Source of the DNA: Moniliella sp. 'wahieum'
Taxonomy: Eukaryota > Basidiomycota > Moniliellomycetes > Moniliellales > Moniliellaceae
Length of the DNA: 64,000 nucleotides
Direction of reading: 5' to 3'
Assembly: GCA_003971905.1 (NCBI GenBank)
Contig: RSEE01000056.1
Coordinates: 1-64,000, forward strand
Below are positions 51,482 to 61,910 of this stretch, one piece after another. Below the pieces are notes generated by a model, which worked only from the letters and a program-made list of their open reading frames with translations, had not been told where the DNA came from and did no database searches. How positions within the stretch are numbered: position 1 is the first letter of the stretch; the number at the start of each line of letters is the position of its first letter. A program made the translations under genes and the position numbers.

Positions 51482-54400
51482 TCAGTTGCAGTTAAGAACG
51501 CGGTCTTTATTTGATGGATATGAGGTCTGATGCTCTGATGATTTCGATGATGCGGTGTGTACAAGATCAATAGATGCGGATGGCACGACGGTCCAGGAGA
51601 AAGTGCGAGATGGGTGCGGGGTGGAGAAGACGTAAATATGCCCAGGATTCAAAACCAAAAGAAGAATCGAGATGAGATCGATGACAGAGAGGAACCACAG
51701 GGGAAGCCTGAAGGGAAAGAAAAAGTACGGAGAAGGATCATTATTCCCCCTGCCACACAGCCGGCCAGGAAACAGTGAGCAAGGTACGTCGATTGACGTC
51801 TCTGCATTGGTCGACGGGAGCGTGGCGAGGAAAGCATCGTGTTCCTGACGAGAGGGAAAAGGCGGGTCAGTACCATGAACACACATGAACGCACGTGCTT
51901 GATGGGGGGAGCGATTCAGCTGCCCAACAAGCACACCAAAGCAGTTAACAATTGAACGTACAAGAACGGTCTGTTCATACTCGCGTAGCACCTGCACCGC
52001 GTACGGTTGCAGCCGCCGATCAAAGCCTTCCTCCGTACCGTCCAAACCGGGATAGGAAGGGAGGACAGGGGAGCTGCAACGCGACAAGGTGGGAGTTGAG
52101 GTGGGTGCAGGGCCGGAAGGAAGCAAGCGTGCTGCGGGCCCAGGGACCAAACTCGCCCGGTGAAGGAAGGCGCTGGCGGTAGCAGGGCGAAGGGAACGGT
52201 GGTGGGTAGGCGAGGGTGAGGGCGAGGGCAAGGAACAGGTTCGGATTGCAGGTCAAACGCAGCATTTTCCGCAAGGTGTTCTTCGGACGAGAAAGCGTGC
52301 CCCATTGCGTGCATCGGGGCACGGGCAGGCTAGAGCTGGAGGAGAAGGACTTGGAGCGCCGAAGGCCAGTGTCGGAAAGTGTGCTCGGGTACTGCTGGTC
52401 AGACCGTGGAGGCGTAGGCGGCGTAGGCGTCGAGCGTCCCCCATTGTCCTCACCAGGAGGCAGGGCAAGGACATCATCGCCTGATGCCTCCATTCCTGAC
52501 ATTTTTCGTAGACCAAGCAACCAGCTAGACCGGCGGCGACGCGGGACGGATTGAGAACGATCGATACCCAAGATTTTATCAGATTTGGACGACCAGGTCG
52601 CCTCCATTTTGGGCAAGGGCGTGCTGGGGCGTTCCGATGGTTCATCTTCAGGGAACAGCAGCTGCTCGTCCGAGGCCGACTTGATAGGATGGATGCGGGT
52701 AAGGTCGGCAACCGGGCCAGAATCGGAACTGGACGAGGAACTGCATGGGCCCGCCTCATCACGAAGCTGCTGGTACCGTTCCCGCACCTCTTCAAGCCGA
52801 CGGTGGAAAAGGATGACAATGTGCTGGGTTGAATGGCCTTCTAGGTCGTCCGGAGGCAACACGAAGTCGGTAAGGTGACCAAAGCGGTAGACGAGCACAT
52901 GGAGAAAATATGCACGGATAGTAGGCGACCAAGAAAGGAGAAGTTTAGTAAATTTCTCTAGAAAGCAGCGTTTCGTCCACCAGGCTGCGACGGTGGACAG
53001 GGGGGACATGAACATGGCAAAGTTGGTGTAGCAAAAGGAGATTGTCCGCATCAGCGTCACGATGTGGTCAGTCTCAAGCAGAATGCGACGGATAACAGAG
53101 ATGATAAAGTCCACATCGACAACGTGGGCAATTGGCAAGCGCAGCTTAGCCAGCGCTTCCATCAGGGTGTCAAGCCAATCCAAAAGACAAAACACACTTT
53201 GAACATCATGCAGCGAAGTACGCTTGATGAGGAGGGAAATGTGCCACTGGATACTGGGGAGAAAGAGAACAGAAGACGCTTGTTGGTTCGATGGTAACAA
53301 ATCTCCAAGGTGACAGCGTCAACCACCGCTGAGACGCAATGGTTCGTGGCAGTCACAGGTGTTTGGGTTTGCCTGTGGTGCTACCAAGGAGAACATTGGC
53401 TGTTTCACCCGCAGGGTTACTGAAGAAAATGTGTTAGCATACAACGGTTGATGAATGTGAGCATGACATGAGACAAGGTACTCACAAGGCTCCACCAGAT
53501 ACTTGCTTGGTAACAGATGTGAGTGATCGGTGAACCAACGAAAGGCTCTTTTGGTGAATCGAGGCGGTAACGTGGGCAAGTCCCGGGGCGCCAAATAAAA
53601 GGGAATGGCATTCAGAAGGGAGGTTATTGCGCACCAACCGATCAATTTGACGATGAACATTGCGCAAAAAGGAAAAGATTACCTCCGAGTCGTCCGATTT
53701 GAATCGACGGAGCCAGTTTCCTTCCATGGCGATTCCTGGCCCTTGTGCTGAACCAAGTATACCATGGGCCGGTTCGAGGTGTTGTCCATCCCGTTCTCCT
53801 CAAGACCTTTTGGACGGCGAGTAGGGTTCACGCGCGAGAGGTAGGAGCGGGCATCATCAAAGCAGATTGCATGTAAGTGCTCTGGGAAAAAGCCAGGAAC
53901 TCCTCCCATGTTGCGCCAGAAGGGCAAAGCTCCTTCCACTTTGTTTCCTCTCGGCTACGCGATCGAGCACGGCACGCGAGATGGGAAGAGCACCAAGAAG
54001 TTTGTTTGCCACACCTGGGATGCGCACCAAAGCCAGAGAGAGGAGCCGTCCACCAAAGACAAGGTTGGTGTGATAGACACCCTTGTGATTCAACTCGCCG
54101 ACGGCATATTCCAAGCAGAAGTAGAGCATGTCGTCGAATCGCTCCCGCTCCGCTGGTTCTACCTCTGGACTTTGGAGGGCATCCATGCTCAGATTGCGGG
54201 CCTCGAATAGAAGGTTGATGCTCTCCAACATTGCCATACGGTCCGCTGCCATTTGGGCTGTCTTGACGGACCGCATTAGTTCGGAAATCCAGTCGAGGAG
54301 CAAAGCACGGCGGGAACGTGGGTCATTGTACCGTTGGAAATCCTGATCAGACGAACGCTGCTTGGACGGTGTGGGGCAGCACGGGCTTGCTTGCCCAACA

Positions 54401-55685
54401 GGCGGTAGGGTCGGTGGCGAAGGCACGATCGGCGAAATGACCATGGCTGATACGACGGGCGAGGGAGGTTCGCTCGAAGTAAATTCAGACAGACTCACCG
54501 GCTTGCTCTGGGGAGTGGAGGGTGCAGATGGTAGATCGGGGCGAACCAGCGGTCGTTCTTGCTCCATGCGCAGGAAGGACTGGAGTACGAGACGTAAAAG
54601 TTTGGCCCTCTCAAATGAGCGGCCCCCGGCCTCTAGACGCTGGGTAGCTTGGCGGAACTTGGGTAGAGCCAGTTCAATCGTCGCCCATGCGATGGCTGGC
54701 AATGCGTTCTCTCGCCCCGGAACGGTGTCAGGCGAAAAGGGTCCCAAAGGCTTAGGTGCCCATCGGTCTTGGGACGCCACCTTGGCAGAGTTGAGCGACC
54801 CGCACCGAATTGAATCTTTCGTTGATGCCGACTCGGAAGGGACGGTAGAGGCAATGACCGGGCTAGATGCCTGATGAAGTGTGACTGACGGACTGGTTTG
54901 GAACAGAGGCGAGGGTGGAGGTGACTCTGGTTCTTCAAGACCAGACGAGACGGACTGGGGAGAGTGAAGTTGGTTGCGCTTGTGAGCTCATTTGAGCTGG
55001 TCTCGGGCAAATCACTGCTCATGGTCTTGTTAGACAGTGCAGCAGCAGGACTGCCTGTATAGGAGGGCAGGGGCGCCGGTTGATTGTTGCCAGTAACGGC
55101 GGTCGAACGCGGAGAGTATAGAAGACCCTCTTGTTCCTTCACCGAACCTGTGTGGCGCAGGTCAGAAGAAACCAAAGGTGCGCTGAAGACCAATTCAGGG
55201 AGATAACTCTCGCTTGTTGACCGAGGCAAACGGACGACAGATTTTTCGCTCGCGGAAAGTGGGGGAAAATAGCTTTGGCCCACCGACGCGGGCGGTTGAA
55301 TTGAAAGAGACGAGTGGGGGCGCTCTGGCAGGGTGGAGGTGAATGTTCCGAGCCGAGAGGAAGGGGTGCATGAGGAAGAGCGGCGTAAAGGAGCTGGTTG
55401 GGGCGGTGAGGGGGCGAGTTTGCCCGAGGTGGAAGGGGAAGACGCAGGCAAGGATGATGCAGGTCCGGGCGTGTTCGTACGCTTTCGGAAGAGGGCAAGA
55501 CGACTGTAACGATGAGAAATGGCCGGAGTAGGGGCAGAAGCAGGTGTAGAAGGGACAGGGGCAGACACAGTGCGGGGTTCCCCTGGAGAAATGAGCTTGC
55601 GCCAGAAGCCAGAAAGGCCAGTGCGGCGGGCGAGCGGAGGGGGTGGATGAGGCGGACGCGGTGAAGACGAGACGGTAGTGGTCAT
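51482..55685 (-). CDS. DUF1765 family protein (large fungal protein of unknown role)
   Basis: Large protein whose C-terminal half resembles fungal DUF1765. ATG at 55685 (MTTTVSSSPRPPHPPPPLAR), directly after a (CTCCAC)n leader. The N-terminal 280 residues are Ser/Pro-rich. Then NALPAIAWATIELALPKFRQATQRLEAGGRSFERAKLLRLVLQSFL (about 54570-54700), RRALLLDWISELMRSVKTAQMAADRMAMLESI, CLEYAVGELNHKGVYHTNLVFGGRLLSLALVRIPGVANKLLGALP (53970-54110), and LPFWRNMGGVPGFFPEHLHAICFDDARSYLSRVNP (53830-53930). After an intron region (about 53300-53490) come LLDWLDTLMEALAKL, VDVDFIISVIRRILLETDHIVTLMRTISFCYTNFAMF, and LEKFTKLLLSWSPTIRAYFLHVLVYRFGHL (52880-52970). A Ser-rich linker precedes YAVQVLREYEQTVL and a likely 50-nt intron at about 51915-51966. 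The stop at 51482 is the last in frame; the true end may be nearer 51700. Frame changes occur at about 54900, 53940, 53720 and 52250. DUF assignment is from memory of the family. Confidence 0.68.
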
Positions 55686-56851
55686 GGTAGATGGAGGTAA
55701 TGGTGGCAATGGAGGTGGAGGTGGAGGTGGAGAGGGGGAGGGAGAGGGAAAGGGACAAGACCAAGCAGGACAGGGCGGACCGAGCGCAGGCCGTCAAGGT
55801 GAAGGCCCAAGGAGGCAGCAGGCGGGATGGAAAGCAGGAGTATACCGATGGGCTTGGCATCAGTATAGGGGCAACAGTAAAACCCAGGACTTGGCTTGGT
55901 GAACAAGAGGCTTGGAGAATGTCTGTGCTGCACTGGGCGCTGTGTCGTGGTGGGCAGTGGCTGGCTGTGCTATCTGGAGGTGGGACAGAGGGGCTGTGAC
56001 ATGTAGCTGTGAGCTGTGCAGTCCGACACAGCAGCGCCGCAGAGGCCTTAGCATCCGATCAGGTGCTGGTATCCGGTGCGTGGTGATCCGGTGATGGAGG
56101 GCATCGATGATCTCCGATGTCCAACGCCGAAGGGGACTAGGAAAGGCCAAGGAGCCCAAACAGGAAGTTCATATTTTGAAAGCAAGGCAAGTATACACAC
56201 TGCCCCAGCGCCCATCGGCACAGGGGCGCAGCAGGCCGCAGCCGCTTTCCTGAAAAGACCGTCTAATTCGGGGGTCCTCAGCCTCTCAGGCCCTTGGATC
56301 TCAGATCGGAGAAGTCCGCACAGTGACTAGTGACTAGTGACAAGTGACCAGAGTGACTAGTGATCGATGATCGATGATCACTGATCGGGGGTCCGAACTG
56401 ACGTGCTGACCGCTGGTCGCACTCGAAGATCGATGATCGCAATGATCCCCCTTGTTGGCCGAGACGACGTACATCCGCATCACACACACCCTCCTACAGT
56501 CTACCCTATTCTACCCTGGTCTACAGTCTACCAGAGTCTGCCTCACTCGCTGGGGCAGGCTGGGACCCTCCAGAGGCTGTCAAGCCGCACCCGCCGCACA
56601 AGTCGCACGTCCCCCCTCCCACGCCAGGACAATGTGCTGCCTTCAAGATTCATATTCACGCGCCATATCCACCCGTCACGCCTCACGTGTTGCCAGGCTG
56701 CTGAGGCTGAGGCGCTGAAGCCTATACGGAGTACTGAGTACAACTGAAGACAGCTTGAAGCGCTGAAGCTCTGAGTTTGAACAGTCTTGAAGCTCTTCAA
56801 ACGTGAACCTCGTGTGGAGCTTGAACGCAACAGCTTGAACTTAATCAAGTC
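55686..56851. other. Intergenic region between the DUF1765 gene and the retrotransposon
   Basis: 55690-55760 is the pyrimidine leader of the minus-strand DUF1765 gene. Further on are GTGACTAGTGAC repeats (56318-56362), GATCGATGATCGATGATC (56360-56385), TCTACC(C)T repeats (56498-56535), and CTTGAAG repeats (56750-56850) that run up to the element. No gene is supported. Confidence 0.5.
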
Positions 56852-57011
56852 TGTCGGCCTCGCTACTACCACAGAATGTGAGCACTGAACGTCGTATTGG
56901 ACTAAGAAGCTTCTGCGACTGACTCGTCCAGAAGACTGGTGCGAGCTCGGAAGGAATGAAAGCTGACTCACGTGACTCAGGGTCCGCGCGGTCCTAGGAC
57001 GGATGTCAACA
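56852..57011 (-). repeat. 3' LTR of the copia element (160 bp)
   Basis: Identical base for base to 61751-61910. Terminal dinucleotides are TG/CA. The RT ORF stop codon lies inside its first bases (57006-57008). A GCGGGGG run directly precedes it on the minus strand and is a candidate polypurine tract. Confidence 0.95.
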
Positions 57012-58664
57012 CCCCCGCTGACCGGAGGGCCCAGTCATGTGGACTGGATCCATCTCCTCGACGCGGAGTTGAGCAAGATGGCTTGTCAGGGCGGGACGGC
57101 CGAGAGGCTTGGTGAGGACGTCCGCTGGGTTCCTTTCGCCGGGGATGTGTACAAGTATGGCCTCGCCCGAGTCCACGTGTTGCCGTACATTGTGGTACCG
57201 GATCTTCAGCTCTCGGAGCTTGCCGGTGCTGCCAAATTTGTGGGCGAGATCGACGACAGACTTATTGTCGCAATACCAATGAATGGGTGTACCCTCGCCG
57301 ATGGCCCCAAGCTCGATCATGATGTTCTTGACATAGTTGGCGTCAACCAGTCCATCATATCCTGCCGTATATTCGGCGGCGGCGGTACTGGTAACGCTCT
57401 TCGGCTGAAGAATGGATCGCCACGACACCGGCACACCGTACACCATCAGTAGGCATCCAGATGTGGAGCGTGCCTGGATGGGATCTCCCGCCAAGTCGGA
57501 ATCTGTATACAGCGCAATGGCCGGTGCATCTGATGTTGGGGTCAACCTCAGGCCCTTTCCTCGAGTATGGTACAGGTAGCGAAGGAAGTCATCGACTGCT
57601 TGATGATGCTGCTGCGATGGGTCGGCAGCGGCTCTGCTGAGGGCCGTGATAGCGAAGAGGGAGTCAGGCCGGCCCATTCGTGCAGCCCACAGTCCCGATC
57701 CGATCTTCCCCTGATATGCCTTGCGCAAGGCTGGGAGGGATGGGGGTTCAGGGTCGGCACGGGGCGGTATCATCCGTACGGGATGTGGGAGAGTCCGGAT
57801 CCACGGGGCTTTGATGTGGTGCTTTGCCACCACTTCCTCGATGAACTTTGGTTGGCTCAGGTACAGCTCCCCACCGATCCGATCGTATTGGCATCCCAGG
57901 TGGTAGTGAAGGGGACCGTTACCACGAACATCAATGTGTGTGTTTATCTCGGCCATAAACTCCTCGTACTTTTGGTGTGACTTGCATGCGAGGAGCAGAT
58001 CGTCGGTGTGGACCGCCAGGAGGATCTGCTCACCCGGTGGTGCAGCGCGCACGAACAAGCAGGGCTCGGTCAAGCTTTGCGTGAAGCCGAGCTTGTCACG
58101 CAGCAGGTTCCGGATGTATCGTGCCCAGTTTGCTCCGCTCTGATGTAGCCCGTATAGACTCTTCTTGAGACGCCACACGCGACCACCCGCTTCGGGGAAG
58201 TAGGGGGGTGGGCGGATGTAGACTGCTTCTTCGAGGGGGGCGTTCAGGTACGCTGCATTGACGTCCGCCGAGAAGAGGCCAAACTTATACTTCTCGGCCA
58301 GCACGACGAGGGTCAGGATGGCAGGTGTGCGCACCGATGGTGCGAACGTCTGGCCCCAAGTCTCGGCCGATTGTTGGTGTCCGCCCGCGACAAAGCGCGC
58401 GCGGTGGCGCAGGAACCGGCCCTCGGCGTCCGTCTTTGTGGTGATGCGCCATAGTCCTATGAGGATTTGTGCACCCGGTGGTGGGTACGTAGCCTCGTAG
58501 GTGCCGTATCGCGCGAGTGTGGCCACCTCGTCGGCCATAGCCTGCTTGACCATGGCAAAGGAGGGGTGAGTCTCGAGACCCTTGAGCGTCTTGGGAGCGA
58601 GGGGTACGCCATCCTTGGTGAGCTGAACCGTGTCCGGGTGGATGGGTGCGCTGAGAGCAGTCAT
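57006..58664 (-). CDS. Retrotransposon Pol, part 2: reverse transcriptase and RNase H
   Basis: Copia-type RT (RVT_2). It starts at ATG 58664 overlapping the integrase stop. Motifs include MADEVATLARYGTYEATYPPP, LRHRARFVAGGHQQ, FAPSVRTPAILTLVVLAEKYKF, DVNAAYLNAPLEEAVYIRPP and LKKSLYGLHQSGANW. The catalytic motif is AVHTDDLLLACK, where most copia elements have YVDD. RNase H has YTDSDLAGD, STSGCLLMVYGVPVSW, STAAAEYTAG, WYCDNKSVVDL, and the C-terminal HIPGERNPADVLTKPL. About 552 residues with no internal stop. In most copia elements this is fused to integrase in one ORF. Confidence 0.93.
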   Translation of the reverse strand: MTALSAPIHPDTVQLTKDGVPLAPKTLKGLETHPSFAMVKQAMADEVATLARYGTYEATYPPPGAQILIGLWRITTKTDAEGRFLRHRARFVAGGHQQSAETWGQTFAPSVRTPAILTLVVLAEKYKFGLFSADVNAAYLNAPLEEAVYIRPPPYFPEAGGRVWRLKKSLYGLHQSGANWARYIRNLLRDKLGFTQSLTEPCLFVRAAPPGEQILLAVHTDDLLLACKSHQKYEEFMAEINTHIDVRGNGPLHYHLGCQYDRIGGELYLSQPKFIEEVVAKHHIKAPWIRTLPHPVRMIPPRADPEPPSLPALRKAYQGKIGSGLWAARMGRPDSLFAITALSRAAADPSQQHHQAVDDFLRYLYHTRGKGLRLTPTSDAPAIALYTDSDLAGDPIQARSTSGCLLMVYGVPVSWRSILQPKSVTSTAAAEYTAGYDGLVDANYVKNIMIELGAIGEGTPIHWYCDNKSVVDLAHKFGSTGKLRELKIRYHNVRQHVDSGEAILVHIPGERNPADVLTKPLGRPALTSHLAQLRVEEMDPVHMTGPSGQRGC

Positions 58665-60448
58665 GGCGGCGTATTCGGGAGGTTGAACTGTGTCGGCAAA
58701 CGGGGGGGCGGATGTGTCAGGTAGGGGGCGGGCGATGCCGATCTCTGGTGCGGCGCAGTGGGGCGTGGCGGCTGCAGCACGAGCATGGTAGGTCGTGTCG
58801 GTGGGGTCGTCAGCGATTGGGAGTGTGTGCAGGTCGAGGGAGGTGCGGGTGGTGCGCTGGCGGAGGGGGTAGCGGCGCGGAGGGGGGTGGTGGTGGGAGC
58901 GGGTGTCTGGGGTGTGGCGGCGGTTCGGGGCATGGGTGCTGCCGCGGCTGGCGGAGTAGGGTTAGCGTCTTTTTCACTGTCGATTTTAATTTGAGGTGAT
59001 TTGGAGATGTCGGGTGGGAAGTGGTCGGGGTGGAGATGGGGGTAGATGGCGTTGCCCCATTTGTACGGTTTCGACCAGCGGTAGGTGAAGGTACCCAGGG
59101 ATGGTTGGTATGTGGCGAAGAGCCATCCCTTTGATCCGCGCTGATGGTGGTATCCTACCAGCATACCTTCCTCTGCCCGCGCGCTGAGCTTGTGCTCGCG
59201 GCGTGACTCGGGCAGATGGAGGTATGCAACGCGGCCAAAGGGTTGCATCGGTAACGAGTATGCGTGGCCTTTGTATCGCTCAAATCGCGATTTGTTGTCT
59301 TCCCCGGATGTTTTGAGTGGCATTTGGTTTTGGGTGAAGCACGCAGCGTGGAGGCTGTGTTCCCACCAGTCCGACGTCGGAAGACCTGTACCCAAGAGCA
59401 ACTGCCTTGCACGAGTCGTTATGGTTCGGATGGCACGCTCAGCCACACCGTTGCTAGCACTCTGCCCCGGGATTGTCCGTTCTGACGTGATGCCTTGCTC
59501 GTCCAGAAAAGGTTGCAGTGCGCTTGTCAATTCGGGGGCGTTGTCCGTGCGCAAAGTCCGCAGCAGTCTGTCCGGGCCGTAGCGTTGCTCCCGCAATATG
59601 AGGTTCCGCAGTTCCTTCGTTGCAGCGCCCTTTGTCGGGATCGCTGTGGTGAAGACGTACCGCGTGAAGTCATCAACGGCGACGAGGGCGTATCCGTGCC
59701 CCATGCCGGTTACCCGGGGGAGGTCTACTACGTCGACGTGGAGGACCTCGAAAGGTCTTTTGGATCGGAGGCGGTCCCGGCTCGGATGGGGCGATGCTGT
59801 CGCTAGTGCCACCGCGCATGTTGGGCAATCCCACTCTGAACGACAGAGGGAGATATGCTTGGCTGTGACGCGGAGGCCTGCGGTTTCCGATCGTGTAAGC
59901 CAGGGGAGGAGGTCGATGGCTGCGTGGTTCCAGCGTTTGTGGGCTTTAGAGACGTGGTCCAGGGCCAGGGATGCTGCGAGGGAGTTTGGGGTTGAGGGTG
60001 GGTCGGCCGGTTTGATCGGTTTGGTCGCCATGGCCCGCAGGGGTGTGGGTGGCGTTCGCGGGTTGTGTAAGATCGTGAATTGATAGTCACTGCCGGTTAC
60101 TTTTCGTAGGGTGGATCCTGGGTTACCAAGCCAGATACCCTTCTGGTGTGGGGCGAAGTATGATGCGATTCCGGTGTTCGACAGGTGTGCTACACTGACG
60201 AGATTTCGGCTGAAACGGGGCATGTATAGGCTGTTGGGGAGTTTTATCTCCATTTGGTGTCCTCCTAAGCATCGGATACGGATTGTGGCCGTGCCTCGTC
60301 CTTCCGCCTTTACATGTGTCCCGTTAGCAACCTCTATCTCGTCGTCGCAAGGGGTCATGGATGTGAAGACGGATTTGTCTTTCCAAATGGATGGGAATGC
60401 CCCACTGTCATATAATGCCCGGATGATTCGCATTTCGCCCCCGAGTTC
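58661..60448 (-). CDS. Retrotransposon Pol, part 1: protease and integrase
   Basis: In frame with gag, directly after its TAG; the first ATG is five codons on (60433). Protease active site is ALYDSGAFPSIW (Asp-Ser-Gly). The GAG-pre-integrase HHCC zinc region has HKRWNHAAIDLL and CRSEWDCPTC. The integrase catalytic triad is D in HVDVVDLP, D in RTDNAPE and E in SNGVAERAIR. The C-terminal part has YHHQRGSKGWLFATYQPS and a Pro/Ala/Thr-rich tail ending NLPNTPP. The stop TGA at 58661-58663 overlaps the RT start by ATGA. About 590 residues from the ATG. Expression probably requires readthrough of the gag stop. Confidence 0.92.
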   Translation of the reverse strand, partial: ELGGEMRIIRALYDSGAFPSIWKDKSVFTSMTPCDDEIEVANGTHVKAEGRGTATIRIRCLGGHQMEIKLPNSLYMPRFSRNLVSVAHLSNTGIASYFAPHQKGIWLGNPGSTLRKVTGSDYQFTILHNPRTPPTPLRAMATKPIKPADPPSTPNSLAASLALDHVSKAHKRWNHAAIDLLPWLTRSETAGLRVTAKHISLCRSEWDCPTCAVALATASPHPSRDRLRSKRPFEVLHVDVVDLPRVTGMGHGYALVAVDDFTRYVFTTAIPTKGAATKELRNLILREQRYGPDRLLRTLRTDNAPELTSALQPFLDEQGITSERTIPGQSASNGVAERAIRTITTRARQLLLGTGLPTSDWWEHSLHAACFTQNQMPLKTSGEDNKSRFERYKGHAYSLPMQPFGRVAYLHLPESRREHKLSARAEEGMLVGYHHQRGSKGWLFATYQPSLGTFTYRWSKPYKWGNAIYPHLHPDHFPPDISKSPQIKIDSEKDANPTPPAAAAPMPRTAATPQTPAPTTTPLRAATPSASAPPAPPSTCTHSQSLTTPPTRPTMLVLQPPRPTAPHQRSASPAPYLTHPPPRLPTQFNLPNTPP

Positions 60449-61696
60449 CTAGTAGTCAGCTGTGCCCGCATCAACGTCAATCACTTCAGACTCGGGAGAG
60501 CTCGCTCTCTGAGCGACGTGAGCGTTGGCTCGGCCTGGGTTGCGCGGAGGGACAACAGGTTTATTAGACGTCGCGCTGCGCCAGGGTTGGTTGGTGCGGT
60601 CTTGCCCCTTGGTCTTTGTGTCCGCGAGGTTGTCGTCGCCGGCTTTGCCCCCGCTGGAGTTTTTTCCCCCGCTGGTGGGTCGTCCCCCGCTGTCGGGTCG
60701 AGTCCAAGGCGTTCCTCCGTTGACCGGCTTGCCTCCGTTTCTCTTCCTTTCTCCACCGGGATACGTGGCGGCTGGTATGTCCATCACGGCCTGCCGTAAC
60801 TTGTCTAGACTCGAGCGCTCTTCACGCTGGCGAATGCTCATGTCGCGTAAGCCGAGTAGGATCCCAGTGCGTTCCTGCTCTTCCGTAAGTGGGATGCCCG
60901 CTCGCGTCAGGCTTGCACTGATCTCTTCCATGTAGTCGAGGTAGTCTCGACCCGATCGGTTTCCTTGGTCGGCCGAAAAGTAGCGAATGAGTAGAGGCCC
61001 TCTGTTTGCGGTAGGCGTATATCCATACCGCTGACGCAGCATGTTCAGCGTGTCCTGGGTGCATGATATTTCGTGGTGGGTGCGGATCGTCCGGAAGAGG
61101 GTTGACGGCATGGCTTCCCTAAGAAGGTTGTGCAAGCGTCTGTCGAGGTCCTCGGTGAAGTAGCGGGAGCTGCGACCATTCTGGACGACGTCGCTTGCGT
61201 GGGGGTGGGCATCTGTTATCGCGAAGAGAAATTCGTCTTCCCAAGCGCTGTAGGCGGACGGGTCTTTGTTCAGATCAGGCCACTTGATATTCTTGGTGGG
61301 AGACTCGCGTAGTGATCTGTAAAGGTCGTACTCGGGTCGCGAGGCTGCGCCTGTAGGTGCCCCCAAAGTTGCGTTGGGTTGAGTTTCCATTTGGTGGATG
61401 TTTTGCACCACAAAATTCGTAGCCCGTCGAACCCAGTTTGTCGTGATAGACGTAGGTTCGTCCTTCCATCCAAGCCACTCGGCTCTGTCGTGTATAGCTC
61501 TGTTGATCTTCTCTTTAACGACATCGATGTCGTTCGTCTTCTTGAACCACAGGTGCGCTTCGGCGCAAAGCATCATGAGTTCCTCGTTGTCGGTGCCAAT
61601 CGGTGGCGGATCGCGACCGGTTGGTGTCCAGTAATCGCGCTTGTTCACCATTGTGGTGTCGCTGACCGAGAGATCGGTGTTAGCGTTGGCGCCCAT
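60449..61696 (-). CDS. Retrotransposon Gag
   Basis: Capsid-like polyprotein. The ATG at 61696 (MGANANTDLSVSDTTMVNKR) is the first after the LTR; the frame is open further up through the LTR. The middle region has DPSAYSAWEDEFLFAITDAHPHA and LLIRYFSADQGNRSGRDYLDYMEEISASL, typical of copia gag alpha-helical regions. The C-terminus is Gly/Lys/Arg-rich (PGGERKRNGGKPVNGG). No CCHC zinc knuckle is present, so basic residues probably bind RNA. It ends in TAG at 60449-60451, immediately followed in the same frame by the pol coding sequence. About 415 residues. Confidence 0.85.
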   Translation of the reverse strand: MGANANTDLSVSDTTMVNKRDYWTPTGRDPPPIGTDNEELMMLCAEAHLWFKKTNDIDVVKEKINRAIHDRAEWLGWKDEPTSITTNWVRRATNFVVQNIHQMETQPNATLGAPTGAASRPEYDLYRSLRESPTKNIKWPDLNKDPSAYSAWEDEFLFAITDAHPHASDVVQNGRSSRYFTEDLDRRLHNLLREAMPSTLFRTIRTHHEISCTQDTLNMLRQRYGYTPTANRGPLLIRYFSADQGNRSGRDYLDYMEEISASLTRAGIPLTEEQERTGILLGLRDMSIRQREERSSLDKLRQAVMDIPAATYPGGERKRNGGKPVNGGTPWTRPDSGGRPTSGGKNSSGGKAGDDNLADTKTKGQDRTNQPWRSATSNKPVVPPRNPGRANAHVAQRASSPESEVIDVDAGTADY

Positions 61697-61750
61697 GGTT
61701 GTGGGTGTAGTTTTGGCCAGCTCAGGGATGAGCAGATAAGGATGTAACTC

Positions 61751-61910
61751 TGTCGGCCTCGCTACTACCACAGAATGTGAGCACTGAACGTCGTATTGGA
61801 CTAAGAAGCTTCTGCGACTGACTCGTCCAGAAGACTGGTGCGAGCTCGGAAGGAATGAAAGCTGACTCACGTGACTCAGGGTCCGCGCGGTCCTAGGACG
61901 GATGTCAACA
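61751..61910 (-). repeat. 5' LTR of the copia element (160 bp)
   Basis: Identical to the other LTR. It holds an open frame beginning MSQLSFLPSSHQ that runs into gag, but the same peptide also occurs in the 3' LTR, so it is a property of the LTR sequence rather than proof of a longer gag. Confidence 0.95.

Larger units (their letters stand above)
56852..61910 (-). mobile_element. Ty1/copia-type LTR retrotransposon, complete, minus strand
   Basis: 5059 bp bounded by two identical 160-bp LTRs that begin TG and end CA. On the minus strand the order is 5' LTR, gag, protease, integrase, reverse transcriptase, RNase H, 3' LTR. Integrase before RT defines the copia (Pseudoviridae-like) class. The identical LTRs point to recent insertion. 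The 5-bp flanks (AAGTC before 56852, TCCTC after 61910) do not match, so no target-site duplication is visible. No primer site matching the usual initiator-Met pattern is recognisable after the 5' LTR. gag and pol are separated by one in-frame TAG, and integrase and RT by an ATGA overlap. Confidence 0.95.
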
